From NCBI RefSeq assembly GCF_001550065.1, contig NZ_LRUB01000036.1, forward strand, positions 248,001-312,000: a DNA stretch of 64,000 nt. Reading direction: 5' to 3'. The DNA comes from Kordiimonas lipolytica (GTDB taxonomy: Bacteria > Pseudomonadota > Alphaproteobacteria > Sphingomonadales > Kordiimonadaceae). The position numbers and the translations under genes are program-made. The notes under the pieces were generated by a model that had not been told where the DNA came from, did not search any database, and worked only from the letters and a program-made list of their open reading frames with translations. Positions 8,437 to 16,566 of the stretch are shown piece by piece (within the stretch, counting starts at the first letter, position 1; each line of letters opens with the position of its first letter).

Positions 8437-9201
8437 TTAGCCCGGCAGTTCGCAGCGTTGGCCGCTTTTCCTGTAGGGCGTGTCGCATTCCCAGCCGTTG
8501 CCGGAATAATCAATGTGGGCGTTCTCTGGCAGGGTCAGTGCAAGGCACTGGTTGCCTGACTGCGAAAAGCCGCGGTCGCACCGCCACCTGTCGCCGTTTT
8601 CAACCAGATAGGCGTTCTGTGGGACCGCGATTTTCACGCAGCTGTTGCCTGTAAGGGCGAAGCCGCGGTTGCAGCGCCAGCCCGAGCCATAGCTTTGTTC
8701 CACGAAATAGGCATTTGCCGGAATGATCACTTCTTCACAGCGATTGTTCTCTTCGCGGAAGCCCCGCTCGCACGACCAGCCGTTGCCATATTTCCCGTCC
8801 GTCAGGAAGGCGTTTTCCGGCAGAGCGATTTTCCGGCAGCTGTTGCCTTCGGTGCGGTAGCCACGGGCGCATTCCCAGCCGTTGCCGGACGCGGTCAGAA
8901 AGCCGTTTTCGGGCACGGCGATGGCTTGGCAGCCGCCGTCCTGTTCCCTGAAGCCGCGCTTGCACGCCCAGCCTGAGCCATAGCTGCGGCCGGTCGGGAA
9001 AGCATTTTCCGGGATTGTCAGCTTGTCACACTGGCTTTTGTTGCGCTGGTAACCGTTGTTGCAGGACCAGCCGGAGCCGTAGCGGTCCAGGCTGGCGTTT
9101 TCCGGCACGTCGACCTTGCCGTCCTGCGCGGTGGCTGGGCTGGCGACCGCCAGCATAAGTCCAAGGGCGGCACAAAGCGCCATGGGGATAGATTTGGTCA
9201 T
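8437..9201 (-). CDS. Secreted cysteine-rich protein with seven tandem repeats
   Basis: A 254-residue protein with a signal peptide (M-T-K-S-I-P-M-A-L-C, hydrophobic core, cleavage near A-T-A-Q-D at 25). The mature part is seven repeats of about 31-33 residues, pattern (I/V)-P-E-N-A-(F/Y)-x7-(S/N)-G-(S/N)-G-W-x-C-x2-G-(F/Y)-x5-6-C, each with two cysteines, so 14 in total that could form one disulfide per unit in the periplasm. I chose the start at 9201 because the signal peptide begins there and GGAAAG precedes it. I recognise no functional family; a structural or ligand-binding role is possible. Confidence 0.82.
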   Translation of the reverse strand: MTKSIPMALCAALGLMLAVASPATAQDGKVDVPENASLDRYGSGWSCNNGYQRNKSQCDKLTIPENAFPTGRSYGSGWACKRGFREQDGGCQAIAVPENGFLTASGNGWECARGYRTEGNSCRKIALPENAFLTDGKYGNGWSCERGFREENNRCEEVIIPANAYFVEQSYGSGWRCNRGFALTGNSCVKIAVPQNAYLVENGDRWRCDRGFSQSGNQCLALTLPENAHIDYSGNGWECDTPYRKSGQRCELPG

Positions 9202-9300
9202 AGAGTGTCTTTCCGGTTGCGGAAGCCGCCGGAATTGGCGCCTGTCCTTGGCACAGGTGGGGAGAACCCCACCTGGTTGGTCTGGCATTTGGTGCTTGTA

Positions 9301-10881
9301 TCAGGCGCTTCTCTGGCGACCGCTGGACCGTTCAGAGCGCGCGATATTCCCGAGCATGCGGCTGAGGCCCGCGCTGTCGCCGCCCTGATTGCCGCCCTTG
9401 CGGTGGCTGCTTTTGCTGCGGTTGCCGTTTTGGCCGTTCTGGTTGCTCTGGCCGCCATTGCCGCCATTGCCGCCCTGCGCATTCTGGCCGTTCCGGCCCT
9501 TGCCTTTTTGAGGGCGGCGTTTGCGGTTTTCACCGGCTGGTTTGGCATCAGCTTTCACCGGTGCCTGCTTCGGCTGCTGCGGGCGCTGTTCGCCAGCTTT
9601 CGCGCCTTCAGGCTTTGCCCGCCTGTTCCGCGACCGACCGCGCCCCGAGTTGCCCGCCGGTTTGCTGCGACCGCGTCCACCAGCAGAGCGCCTGCCGCCC
9701 GGTTTCTCTGGTGCCTGCTCGGGCACCAGTTCAGCGGCGCTCAGCTCGTCCAGCTCGATCTGGAAGCCAATCAGCTTCTGGATGTCGCGCAGGAACTCGC
9801 GTTCGGTTTCGTCACAGATGGAAATCGCGACACCGGTTGCGCCGGCGCGTGCCGTGCGGCCGATACGGTGCACGAACACTTCAGGCACATTCGGCAGGTC
9901 AAAGTTGAACACGTGCGAGACGCCGTCAACGTCAATGCCGCGAGCGGCAATATCGGTTGCCACAAGGATCGGCACATCGCCGCTCTTGAAGGCGTCCAGT
10001 GTGCGTACGCGCTGGTTCTGGCTCTTGTTGCCGTGAATGGCGTCGGCCTTGATACCGTTTTGTACCAGCACCTGCGCCAGCTTGTTGGCGCCGTGCTTGG
10101 TGCGGGAGAAGACGACCGCGCGGTCGATATCCTCGCGCTTCATCACGTCCACCAGAATCTGGCGTTTGTTGGCCTTTTCCACATGGATCAGCGTTTGGGT
10201 AATGCGCTCGATCGGCTTTGATGCAGGCGCCACCGATACTTCCACAGGATTGTGGAGGAAATCTTCAGCCAGGCTGCGGATCTGCTTCGGCATGGTTGCC
10301 GACAGAAGCGCCGTCTGTTTCTTGCGTGGCAGAGAGTTCATGATCCGCCGGATGGCAGGCATGAAGCCAAGGTCCAGCATCTGGTCCGCTTCATCAAGGA
10401 TAACCGTGCTTGTCTGTTCCAGCATCACGGCGCCGGTGCTCATGAGGTCTTCAAGGCGGCCGGGTGTGGCCACAAGAATGTCCACGCCGCGCGACATGGC
10501 GCGGATTTGCGGGCCAGCCTTGGCGCCGCCCACGATAACAGCACTGCTGCTTTTCAGGAACTTGCTGTAGGTGCGGATGGCATCCTCGATCTGGGCGGCC
10601 AATTCGCGCGTGGGCGCAAGGATGAGTGCCTTGCAGCTTTTCGGGTACGGCATCTTGCGAATTTCATGAACGCGCTGCAAGAGCGGCAGAACGAAGGCGG
10701 CGGTTTTACCGGTGCCTGTCTGTGCGATGCCGACAATATCTTTGCCGTCTAGCATGGCTGGGATAACGCCAGCCTGGATTGGAGTTGGATGGGTGTAACC
10801 TTCCGCCGTCAGGGCACGAAGGATGGGCTCGGCAAGGCCGAGAGTATTAAATTCTTTCAAGTGTAAGCTTTCACATACCAC
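9301..10881 (-). CDS. rhlE: DEAD-box ATP-dependent RNA helicase (RhlE-like)
   Basis: A 526-residue DEAD-box helicase that remodels RNA in the cytoplasm. The motifs appear in order: Q motif with T-P-I-Q near residue 35, Walker A A-Q-T-G-T-G-K-T near 54, P-T-R-E-L near 91, D-E-A-D near 163, S-A-T near 194, and H-R-I-G-R-T-A-R-A-G near 340. After residue 400 comes a long basic, low-complexity tail rich in Arg, Lys, Gly, Asn and Gln, typical of RNA-binding tails of RhlE proteins. The annotated ATG has no clear ribosome-binding site. Confidence 0.92.
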   Translation of the reverse strand: MVCESLHLKEFNTLGLAEPILRALTAEGYTHPTPIQAGVIPAMLDGKDIVGIAQTGTGKTAAFVLPLLQRVHEIRKMPYPKSCKALILAPTRELAAQIEDAIRTYSKFLKSSSAVIVGGAKAGPQIRAMSRGVDILVATPGRLEDLMSTGAVMLEQTSTVILDEADQMLDLGFMPAIRRIMNSLPRKKQTALLSATMPKQIRSLAEDFLHNPVEVSVAPASKPIERITQTLIHVEKANKRQILVDVMKREDIDRAVVFSRTKHGANKLAQVLVQNGIKADAIHGNKSQNQRVRTLDAFKSGDVPILVATDIAARGIDVDGVSHVFNFDLPNVPEVFVHRIGRTARAGATGVAISICDETEREFLRDIQKLIGFQIELDELSAAELVPEQAPEKPGGRRSAGGRGRSKPAGNSGRGRSRNRRAKPEGAKAGEQRPQQPKQAPVKADAKPAGENRKRRPQKGKGRNGQNAQGGNGGNGGQSNQNGQNGNRSKSSHRKGGNQGGDSAGLSRMLGNIARSERSSGRQRSA

Positions 10882-11122
10882 GGTATCGCGCCAAACCCGG
10901 CTGGGCGCACCGTCAAAAAATAAATAGGGAAGCTTGCAAAGATCAGCTGCCGGGCAGTTGGGGCCTGCGGGATTTCCCGGGCCGATTTACAGGGCAACGA
11001 TCTTTTAAGGGAAAATTGCTCAAGTCAGGGACCGCCAGCGATTGTTCTTTTGATTTCGCCATCTTCGCGCGGTGTGTTTGGGGCTATAGACCACGAATCG
11101 CACCAAAAAGCAAGCAAAGCCT

Positions 11123-11623
11123 TCATTCGGCGTCTGTCTTTTCCTCAAGGCCCGCCAGGAACTTCTTAAGAAGCGCCGTCAGGGCAACTTGGTCTTTCTC
11201 AGGCAGGGCGCTTGCCAGCCGGGCCTGCGTCTCAGTGTGGGCGGTAACGGCCTCGTCAATCAGGTCGAAGCCCTTGTCTGTCAGCGCCACCAGGAAGCCG
11301 CGTCCGTCTTCCGGGTTCTTGATGCGCTCGACCAGCCCCGCTTTCACAAGCTGGTCGATGCGGTTCGTCATGGTGCCGGAAGTCACCATGGTCATGTCCA
11401 TCAGCGCGCCGGGAGACAGCCGGTAGGGGGCGCCCGAGCGCCTGAGCGTGGCCAGCACATCGAAGGCCGCCGAATTCAGACCGAACCGCGCGAAGGTTTT
11501 ACCGGTTGCCTGAGAGCTGCGGGCAGACGCGCGCAGCAGGCGTCCCAGAAGCGCCATCGGCGCGGTATCCAGGTCGGGTCTTTCCTTCGCCCACTGGGCA
11601 ACGATTTTGTCAACATGATCCAT
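11123..11623 (-). CDS. MarR-family transcriptional regulator
   Basis: A 166-residue winged-helix MarR protein; the wHTH spans about residues 50-120 (L-S-P-G-A-L-M-D-M-T-M-V-T-S-G-T-M-T-N-R-I-D-Q-L recognition region, D-G-R-G-F-L-V-A-L-T wing). I chose the ATG at 11623 rather than the GTG at 11641, which would sit next to the operator. It is divergent from a transporter operon with two perfect palindromes between them, so it most likely represses both itself and the transporter. Confidence 0.88.
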   Translation of the reverse strand: MDHVDKIVAQWAKERPDLDTAPMALLGRLLRASARSSQATGKTFARFGLNSAAFDVLATLRRSGAPYRLSPGALMDMTMVTSGTMTNRIDQLVKAGLVERIKNPEDGRGFLVALTDKGFDLIDEAVTAHTETQARLASALPEKDQVALTALLKKFLAGLEEKTDAE

Positions 11624-11647
11624 GGCTGGAATTTTTCCCACAGAAAT

Positions 11648-11689
11648 ATCTTGAAATCAAGATTTCTGATATTATCTTGACTTCAAGAT
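11648..11689. promoter_or_regulatory. Two MarR operators between marR and the EamA gene
   Basis: Two perfect dyads of the same form stand 26 bp apart centre to centre: ATCTTGA-AA-TCAAGAT at 11648-11663 and ATCTTGA-CT-TCAAGAT at 11674-11689. ATCTTGA-N2-TCAAGAT is a classic shape for MarR-family operators. The paired sites lie in the divergent promoter region, about 18 bp before the EamA start, consistent with autoregulation and repression of the transporter operon. Confidence 0.85.
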
Positions 11690-11707
11690 AAATAACAAGG
11701 CTGAGTC

Positions 11708-12592
11708 ATGAACGAGCGAGCAACCCTGGCTATCACCGCACTGGCACCCCTCATTTGGGGCAGCAGCTATATTGTCGCCACCGAATTCCTTGCGGGCGTG
11801 AACCCCTTGTGGACAGCTGCCTTGCGGGCCCTTCCGGCTGGGCTGTTGTTGCTTCTGTTGGTGCGGCGGCTACCCAGCAGGGACTGGTGGGGGCGGATAT
11901 TCATCCTTGGCGCGCTCAATATCGGGGCCTTCTGGGCGCTCCTGTTCCTGGCTGCTTACCGCTTGCCGGGTGGTGTGGCGGCAACGATCATGGCGATCCA
12001 GCCGCTTCTTGTGATTTTCATTGCGCGCATGGCCTTGGGGGCACGCATCCAGCCGGTGTCTGTGTTTGCGGCGCTGATGGGCTTTGCTGGTATTGCCCTT
12101 CTGGTGCTGGGGGCGGATGCCGGATGGGACAGCCTTGGCGTATTGGCGGCGGCCGGTGGCGCATTTTCGATGGCCTTGGGCACGGTGCTGGCGCGGCGGT
12201 GGCGGCCTGATGTGTCTCTCGTCACCTTCACGGCATGGCAGCTGGCAGCTGGGGGCATTCAGCTTCTTGTGGCGGCGCTTCTTTTTACGCCCGCGCTGCC
12301 GGTGATCGACACAGGCGGCATTTGGGCACTTGCCTATCTTGCTGTGCCGGGCGCGGCGATCACCTTCCTTTTCTGGTTCCACGGTGTGGCGCGGCTTGAA
12401 CCCGCGCGCGTGTCGTCGCTGGGGCTCCTCAGTCCCCTGATGGCGGTGCTTCTGGGCTGGGTGTTCCTGCATCAAAGCCTTGGTGCCCAGCAGATGGCTG
12501 GCGTGGTGCTGACACTTGTCAGTGTATGGGCCAGCCAAAATGCCGGGCGGATGCTCTTTCAATTCAAACTCTCCCCAAACAAAAGGACTTAA
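11708..12592 (+). CDS. EamA/DMT-family transporter
   Basis: A 294-residue drug/metabolite-type transporter with ten predicted hydrophobic helices in two EamA repeats (first half about residues 5-135, second 145-280). The W-G-S-S-Y segment in TM1 and the P-L-x-(A/V)-x-L-L-G-W-x-F-L-x-(Q/E) end of the second repeat are typical. It is first in an operon; the next gene starts directly at its stop. The neighbouring MarR suggests efflux induced by a small aromatic or toxic compound, which is an inference. Confidence 0.9.
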   Translation: MNERATLAITALAPLIWGSSYIVATEFLAGVNPLWTAALRALPAGLLLLLLVRRLPSRDWWGRIFILGALNIGAFWALLFLAAYRLPGGVAATIMAIQPLLVIFIARMALGARIQPVSVFAALMGFAGIALLVLGADAGWDSLGVLAAAGGAFSMALGTVLARRWRPDVSLVTFTAWQLAAGGIQLLVAALLFTPALPVIDTGGIWALAYLAVPGAAITFLFWFHGVARLEPARVSSLGLLSPLMAVLLGWVFLHQSLGAQQMAGVVLTLVSVWASQNAGRMLFQFKLSPNKRT

Positions 12593-13234
12593 ATGATGAA
12601 TATTTTGATATTTGGCGCTGCCGGTGACGTTGGTCGCCGCGCGGTCTCTGAGGCCGTGGCGCGCGGCCACACGGTTACAGCTGTTGTGCGGCGGGCCGGG
12701 CAGTCCACCACGCTGCCGCTGGGGGTTGCCTGCCGCGTGGCGAACATCCACCCCGACAGTGTTCCCGCTGCGCTGATGGAAGGGCAGGACCTTGTGATCA
12801 GCGCCCTGCGCCCGCCTGAGGGGCAGGAGGCGCTTCTGGCGGGATTGACCCGGGCGATCTGCCTCGCGGCCAGGGCTGCGGGCGCGCGCCTGTTGGTGGT
12901 GGGCGGTGCGGCCAGCCTCAAGCTGCCGGGAAAGGACACAACGGTGTTGACGGAACCGGGCTTCCTGCCGGAACACCTGCTGCCCATCGCGCAGGCGTGC
13001 CAGGAGCAGTATGAGCTGTTTGAAAGCATGAAGGCAGATGACTGGGCCTATCAAACGCCGCCCGCCATGCTGGTGCCGGGGGAGCGCACAGGCCAGTACC
13101 GTCGCGGCCTTGACGAGATGCTGACGGACGAGGAAGGCAACTCGCAGATTTCGATGGAGGATTTTGCCGTTGCGCTGATTGATGAAGCTGAGCTAGGGCT
13201 TCATAAAGGGCGGCGCTACACGGTTGCCTACTGA
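12593..13234 (+). CDS. NAD(P)-binding NmrA/SDR-like protein
   Basis: A 213-residue Rossmann-fold protein with the nucleotide-binding start I-L-I-F-G-A-A-G-D-V-G-R-R at residues 4-16 and V-V-G-G-A-A-S-L near 103, as in NAD(P)H-binding (NmrA-like/SDR a5) proteins such as quinone or azoreductase relatives. It begins immediately after the EamA stop, so it belongs to the MarR-regulated operon. A role in reducing the compound sensed by MarR is plausible but unproven. Confidence 0.82.
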   Translation: MMNILIFGAAGDVGRRAVSEAVARGHTVTAVVRRAGQSTTLPLGVACRVANIHPDSVPAALMEGQDLVISALRPPEGQEALLAGLTRAICLAARAAGARLLVVGGAASLKLPGKDTTVLTEPGFLPEHLLPIAQACQEQYELFESMKADDWAYQTPPAMLVPGERTGQYRRGLDEMLTDEEGNSQISMEDFAVALIDEAELGLHKGRRYTVAY

Positions 13235-13248
13235 CAGAGGATACACCC

Positions 13249-13896
13249 ATGATCGACCAGTGGCCCGCCTTGGCAGAAGGATTTCTTGTTTCATTCGGGC
13301 TGCTGCTCGCGATCGGGCCGCAGAATTTCTATGTGCTCAGGCAAGGCTTGCGGCACCGGCATGTGTTTGCTGTGACCACCACCACCTTTATCTCTGATGT
13401 GGCGATGATATCGCTTGGCGTGATGGGCGTGGGCCGCGTGTTTGCAGACAATCCCACCATCGCCTACTGGCTTGGCTGGGGCGGTGTGGCCTTCCTGTTG
13501 TGGTTTGCCGTGAAAAGCCTGAAGGGCGCGATCAAGCCCGTTGTTGTGACCGACGACCGGATCGAGGCATCTGCAGGGTCAGCGGCCGGGCAAGGCGTGC
13601 GCGTTGCCATATTGCATGCCATAGCATTTGCCTGGCTCAACCCCTGGGCCTATGTGGACACGATGGTGCTGATCGGTGGTGTCAGCGTGAAATACGCCAC
13701 AGACGCTGCGCGGCTGGCGTTCCTCATAGGCGCGGTGGTAGCGTCCGCCAGCTGGTTTTATGCCATCGGATATGGTGCCAAGAAAGCCGCGCCACTCTTT
13801 AAAAAGCCCATCACATGGCGGGTGCTGGACGGTGTTATCACAGCCGTGATGCTGGGGGTGGCTTTGATGCTGGCGCGGCATCAGCTGGGCGCCTAA
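13249..13896 (+). CDS. LysE/ArgO-family amino-acid exporter
   Basis: A 215-residue membrane protein of the LysE/RhtB/ArgO superfamily with six hydrophobic segments. The N-terminal motif G-x-x-x-x-I-G-P-Q-N-x-(F/Y)-V-L-R-Q-G near residues 18-36 is the ArgO/LysE signature, and W-L-N-P-x-A-Y-V-D-T near 130 is the second conserved motif. It is third gene of the MarR-divergent operon, 14 bp after the previous stop. Export of basic amino acids is the family function; the actual substrate may differ. Confidence 0.9.
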   Translation: MIDQWPALAEGFLVSFGLLLAIGPQNFYVLRQGLRHRHVFAVTTTTFISDVAMISLGVMGVGRVFADNPTIAYWLGWGGVAFLLWFAVKSLKGAIKPVVVTDDRIEASAGSAAGQGVRVAILHAIAFAWLNPWAYVDTMVLIGGVSVKYATDAARLAFLIGAVVASASWFYAIGYGAKKAAPLFKKPITWRVLDGVITAVMLGVALMLARHQLGA

Positions 13897-13973
13897 AGGA
13901 CGGTTGCAAAGATACGGAAACTGGTTCAAGCTTGCCCCCTTGTGACGACCGAAAGTAGTACGAGGGGGACAAG

Positions 13974-14633
13974 ATGCAGCTTTGTGGACACAGCGTTTCA
14001 CCCTATTTCGAGCGGGTGGTGATCGCCCTTGATATGAAGGGTGCTTTGGACCAGGTGGAACTCGCGGGCGTGCCCGGCGGCTTCAAGTCTGACGAGCATT
14101 TCAGCTTGCATCCCATGGGCAAGATTCCGTTCCTGATCAAGGATGACGGCACCAGCATCACCGAAGGCCAGGTGATCGCGGAATATCTGGACCGCGTGCT
14201 CGACGGCCCTGACCTGACACCCCATGATTTCGAACAGGCGACGCAGGGGCGCCTGATCGCCCGCATTCTGGACCTTTACTATGCCGAAGCCGTGCGCCCC
14301 TATGGCCGCCTGGCCTTCGGCGGCGAGGCCACGGATGCCGAGGTTGAAAAAGCCAAAACGCAGGATATCCCGGCGGCTTTCACCTATCTTGAGAAATATA
14401 TGGGCGAAGGGCTGTTCGCGGTGGGCGATAGCTGGACGCTGGCGGACGCCGCGCTGATTTCGCATCTTTATTGGTATGGGGCGCTCAAGGTGCGGTTTGG
14501 GCTTGAGGGCTACGGTCGCTGGCCGAAGCTGGATACCTATTGGAACCATGTGAAAGACACGGATATCGTGACCCGTTCGTTCGACCGGGTGAAACATTCC
14601 TATGATGAATTCTTTGGCGGGGACGACAATTGA
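13974..14633 (+). CDS. Glutathione S-transferase family protein
   Basis: A 219-residue cytosolic GST: thioredoxin-like N-terminal domain with S-V-S-P-Y-F-E-R-V near residue 7, M-G-K-I-P-F-L near 46 with the cis-proline, and I-T-E-G-Q-V-I-A-E-Y-L-D in the glutathione-binding position, followed by an all-helical C-terminal domain with W-T-L-A-D-A-A-L near 155. It overlaps the next gene by one base (TGATG), and that gene is also linked to glutathione chemistry. Confidence 0.9.
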   Translation: MQLCGHSVSPYFERVVIALDMKGALDQVELAGVPGGFKSDEHFSLHPMGKIPFLIKDDGTSITEGQVIAEYLDRVLDGPDLTPHDFEQATQGRLIARILDLYYAEAVRPYGRLAFGGEATDAEVEKAKTQDIPAAFTYLEKYMGEGLFAVGDSWTLADAALISHLYWYGALKVRFGLEGYGRWPKLDTYWNHVKDTDIVTRSFDRVKHSYDEFFGGDDN

Positions 14634-15046
14634 TGGGCGAGGCCACCTATACGGCGCGCTGCCTGTGTGGCGCAGTGAAAGCAGAGATTGCGGGCAAGCC
14701 CCTGTGGGTCAGCCACTGTCACTGCCCATCCTGCCAGAAGGCCACCAGCGCGGCGTTTGCCACCTATGTGGGGTTTGACGCCGCGGCGGTGCATTTTCTG
14801 GGCGACGAGGCCAAGCATTATAAATCCAGCCCTGGGGTAAAAAGGCGCTTTTGCGGCGACTGTGGCAGCCCTGTTTCCTTTGAGGGTGAGGCATGGCCCG
14901 GTGAAATCCACTTGCATGCGGGCTTTATCAATGAAACCGATGACCTGCACCCCGAAAGCCATGTTTATGTGCGCAGCCGCAAGCCATGGGCCAAGACAGA
15001 CGACGGCCTGCCCACCTACCGCATGTTCCCTAGGGATGAGGGTTAG
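14633..15046 (+). CDS. GFA-family (Mss4-like) zinc protein
   Basis: A 137-residue protein of the GFA/CENP-V family (beta-tent, zinc-binding). Zinc ligands are visible in C-L-C-G-A-V near residue 9, S-H-C-H-C-P-S-C-Q-K near 30 and F-C-G-D-C-G-S-P near 79. Members were named after glutathione-dependent formaldehyde-activating enzyme, but most have no proven activity. The ATG at 14633 shares a base with the GST stop; an in-frame TTG lies directly before it. Confidence 0.88.
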   Translation: MGEATYTARCLCGAVKAEIAGKPLWVSHCHCPSCQKATSAAFATYVGFDAAAVHFLGDEAKHYKSSPGVKRRFCGDCGSPVSFEGEAWPGEIHLHAGFINETDDLHPESHVYVRSRKPWAKTDDGLPTYRMFPRDEG

Positions 15047-15049
15047 GAT

Positions 15050-15517
15050 GTGAGCCGGATCAGGTTTGGACTGATGGCGGTATTGATGGTGCGGGGGCTT
15101 CTAGCAATAGGTACCCCACTCCTGATGTTCCTGACCGGCGCGCAGCAATTCCTTGAGAGGTTTTTGGAGCCTGAAGTGACTGGGGCTTCTTTTGGCCTCA
15201 AGCTCTTTGCAGCGATTTTCGCGCTATTCTGTCTCTGTGTCCTGCCCTTCGCCTATCGGTATGCCATCAGTGGCCGGCTGACTTTCCTCAGGTGTGTTCT
15301 CCTGGGCGCGGTTGGGGCGACCGTGCCTACCGCCACTCTGGCTGCTGGCCGGATGCTGCAACTTGACCCAGCGTCATTTGATATCAATTTCCCACTGTCG
15401 ACATCATCCTTCGCGTTTGTTTTCGGCACGATCAGTGGGGTCTTGTTCTGGATGTTTGGCGCCGTGGCCGCCATGTTGCTACCGGATTTCAGCAATTTTT
15501 CAAAGGATGAGGTATGA
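15050..15517 (+). CDS. Unknown small membrane protein
   Basis: A 155-residue protein with four hydrophobic segments (about residues 8-28, 48-68, 78-98 and 120-143) and no family I recognise. It starts at GTG 15050, 3 bp after the GFA stop, and its own stop overlaps the start of the metallo-hydrolase gene (ATGA). It is therefore coupled to both, but nothing in the protein indicates a function. Confidence 0.65.
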   Translation: MSRIRFGLMAVLMVRGLLAIGTPLLMFLTGAQQFLERFLEPEVTGASFGLKLFAAIFALFCLCVLPFAYRYAISGRLTFLRCVLLGAVGATVPTATLAAGRMLQLDPASFDINFPLSTSSFAFVFGTISGVLFWMFGAVAAMLLPDFSNFSKDEV

Positions 15518-16464
15518 AGGATACTTTTGCCGCGCTAATACTGTCAGCTCTAACGGCGTCGTCGGGCGTGTATGCGCAGGCCGATATTGAGAGCTTCTGT
15601 GCCGACTTGCCGCGCCCAGCATATAGCGCGCTTGAAAAGCGACCAGAGAGCACCGGGTGGTTCGAACTTTATACGGTCGCCCCCGGCGTGACAGCCATCT
15701 ATGAACCCTTCCAGTGGCAAGAAGTGATCAGCTACCTGATCGAGGGCGAAAACCGGGCGATCCTTTTCGATACCGGCAATGGTATTGAGGATATCAAGGC
15801 GGTGGTGGACCGGCTGACGGACAAGCCCGTTACCGTGATCAACAGCCATTCACACTATGACCATGTGGGCGGCAACCACCAGTTTGGTCGCATTCTGTCG
15901 GTTTCCACCGATTTCTCGCGCGAGATGGAACATGGCCTGCCGAATGAGGCAGTGCACGAAGAGCTCTCAGGCCCGGCCTTGTGCAAAAGCCCGCCATCGG
16001 GCGCAACGGCAGAAACCCACGCGATCAAGCCCTACAGCATCACCGGCACGGTGAAAGAGGGTGACGTGATTGACCTTGGCGGGCGCAAGCTGGAGATTTT
16101 GCAACTGCCGGGACACACCAGCGACGCCATAGCGCTTTTGGAGCGGGAGACCGGCTACCTGTGGATTGGCGATACTTACTACAATGGTCCGATCTGGCTG
16201 TTCGCGCCGCAGACCGACCTGAAGGCTTACCGTGCGTCCATTGCCCGGCTTGTGGCGCTCGCACCAACACTGACCAAGCTGTTCCCGGCGCACAACACGG
16301 CGGTCGAGGACCCAAGCGAGCTTGCCCGCGTGCAGGCGGCGTTTGAAAAAGTGGTGACAACGGACCTTGCGCCCGATGCGGTGGAGGACGGCATGGCCGA
16401 ATTTCGCTTCGACGGCTTTTCCTTCATCATGCGCCCCGATAACCGGCATATTGGCGACGAGTGA
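15514..16464 (+). CDS. Secreted MBL-fold metallo-hydrolase
   Basis: A 316-residue metallo-beta-lactamase-fold protein with an N-terminal signal peptide (hydrophobic to about residue 20, V-Y-A-Q-A). The metal site H-S-H-Y-D-H-V-G-G lies near residue 112, G-H-T-S-D near 197 and P-A-H-N near 255. It is presumably periplasmic. MBL proteins of this type include beta-lactamases, lactonases and phosphonate hydrolases; I cannot tell which. Its start overlaps the stop of the upstream membrane protein. Confidence 0.85.
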   Translation: MKDTFAALILSALTASSGVYAQADIESFCADLPRPAYSALEKRPESTGWFELYTVAPGVTAIYEPFQWQEVISYLIEGENRAILFDTGNGIEDIKAVVDRLTDKPVTVINSHSHYDHVGGNHQFGRILSVSTDFSREMEHGLPNEAVHEELSGPALCKSPPSGATAETHAIKPYSITGTVKEGDVIDLGGRKLEILQLPGHTSDAIALLERETGYLWIGDTYYNGPIWLFAPQTDLKAYRASIARLVALAPTLTKLFPAHNTAVEDPSELARVQAAFEKVVTTDLAPDAVEDGMAEFRFDGFSFIMRPDNRHIGDE

Positions 16465-16566
16465 CGAGTAGAGTTTTCAACGCTGCACACATCGCTTGTC
16501 CCGCGGGCGATTCTGCGTTAATTGAGGCGCAAAGTTTTTTCAGATAAGAATAAGGATCAAAGCCCG

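Noticed and set aside
9205..10221. 338-residue open frame opposite the rhlE helicase
   Set aside because: The minus-strand helicase with complete DEAD-box motifs explains this region; the opposite frame arises from its low-complexity tail.
11870..13054. 394-residue open frame antisense to the EamA and NmrA-like genes
   Set aside because: It spans two well-supported genes and their junction; composition (His, Arg, Gln) is typical of an antisense shadow.
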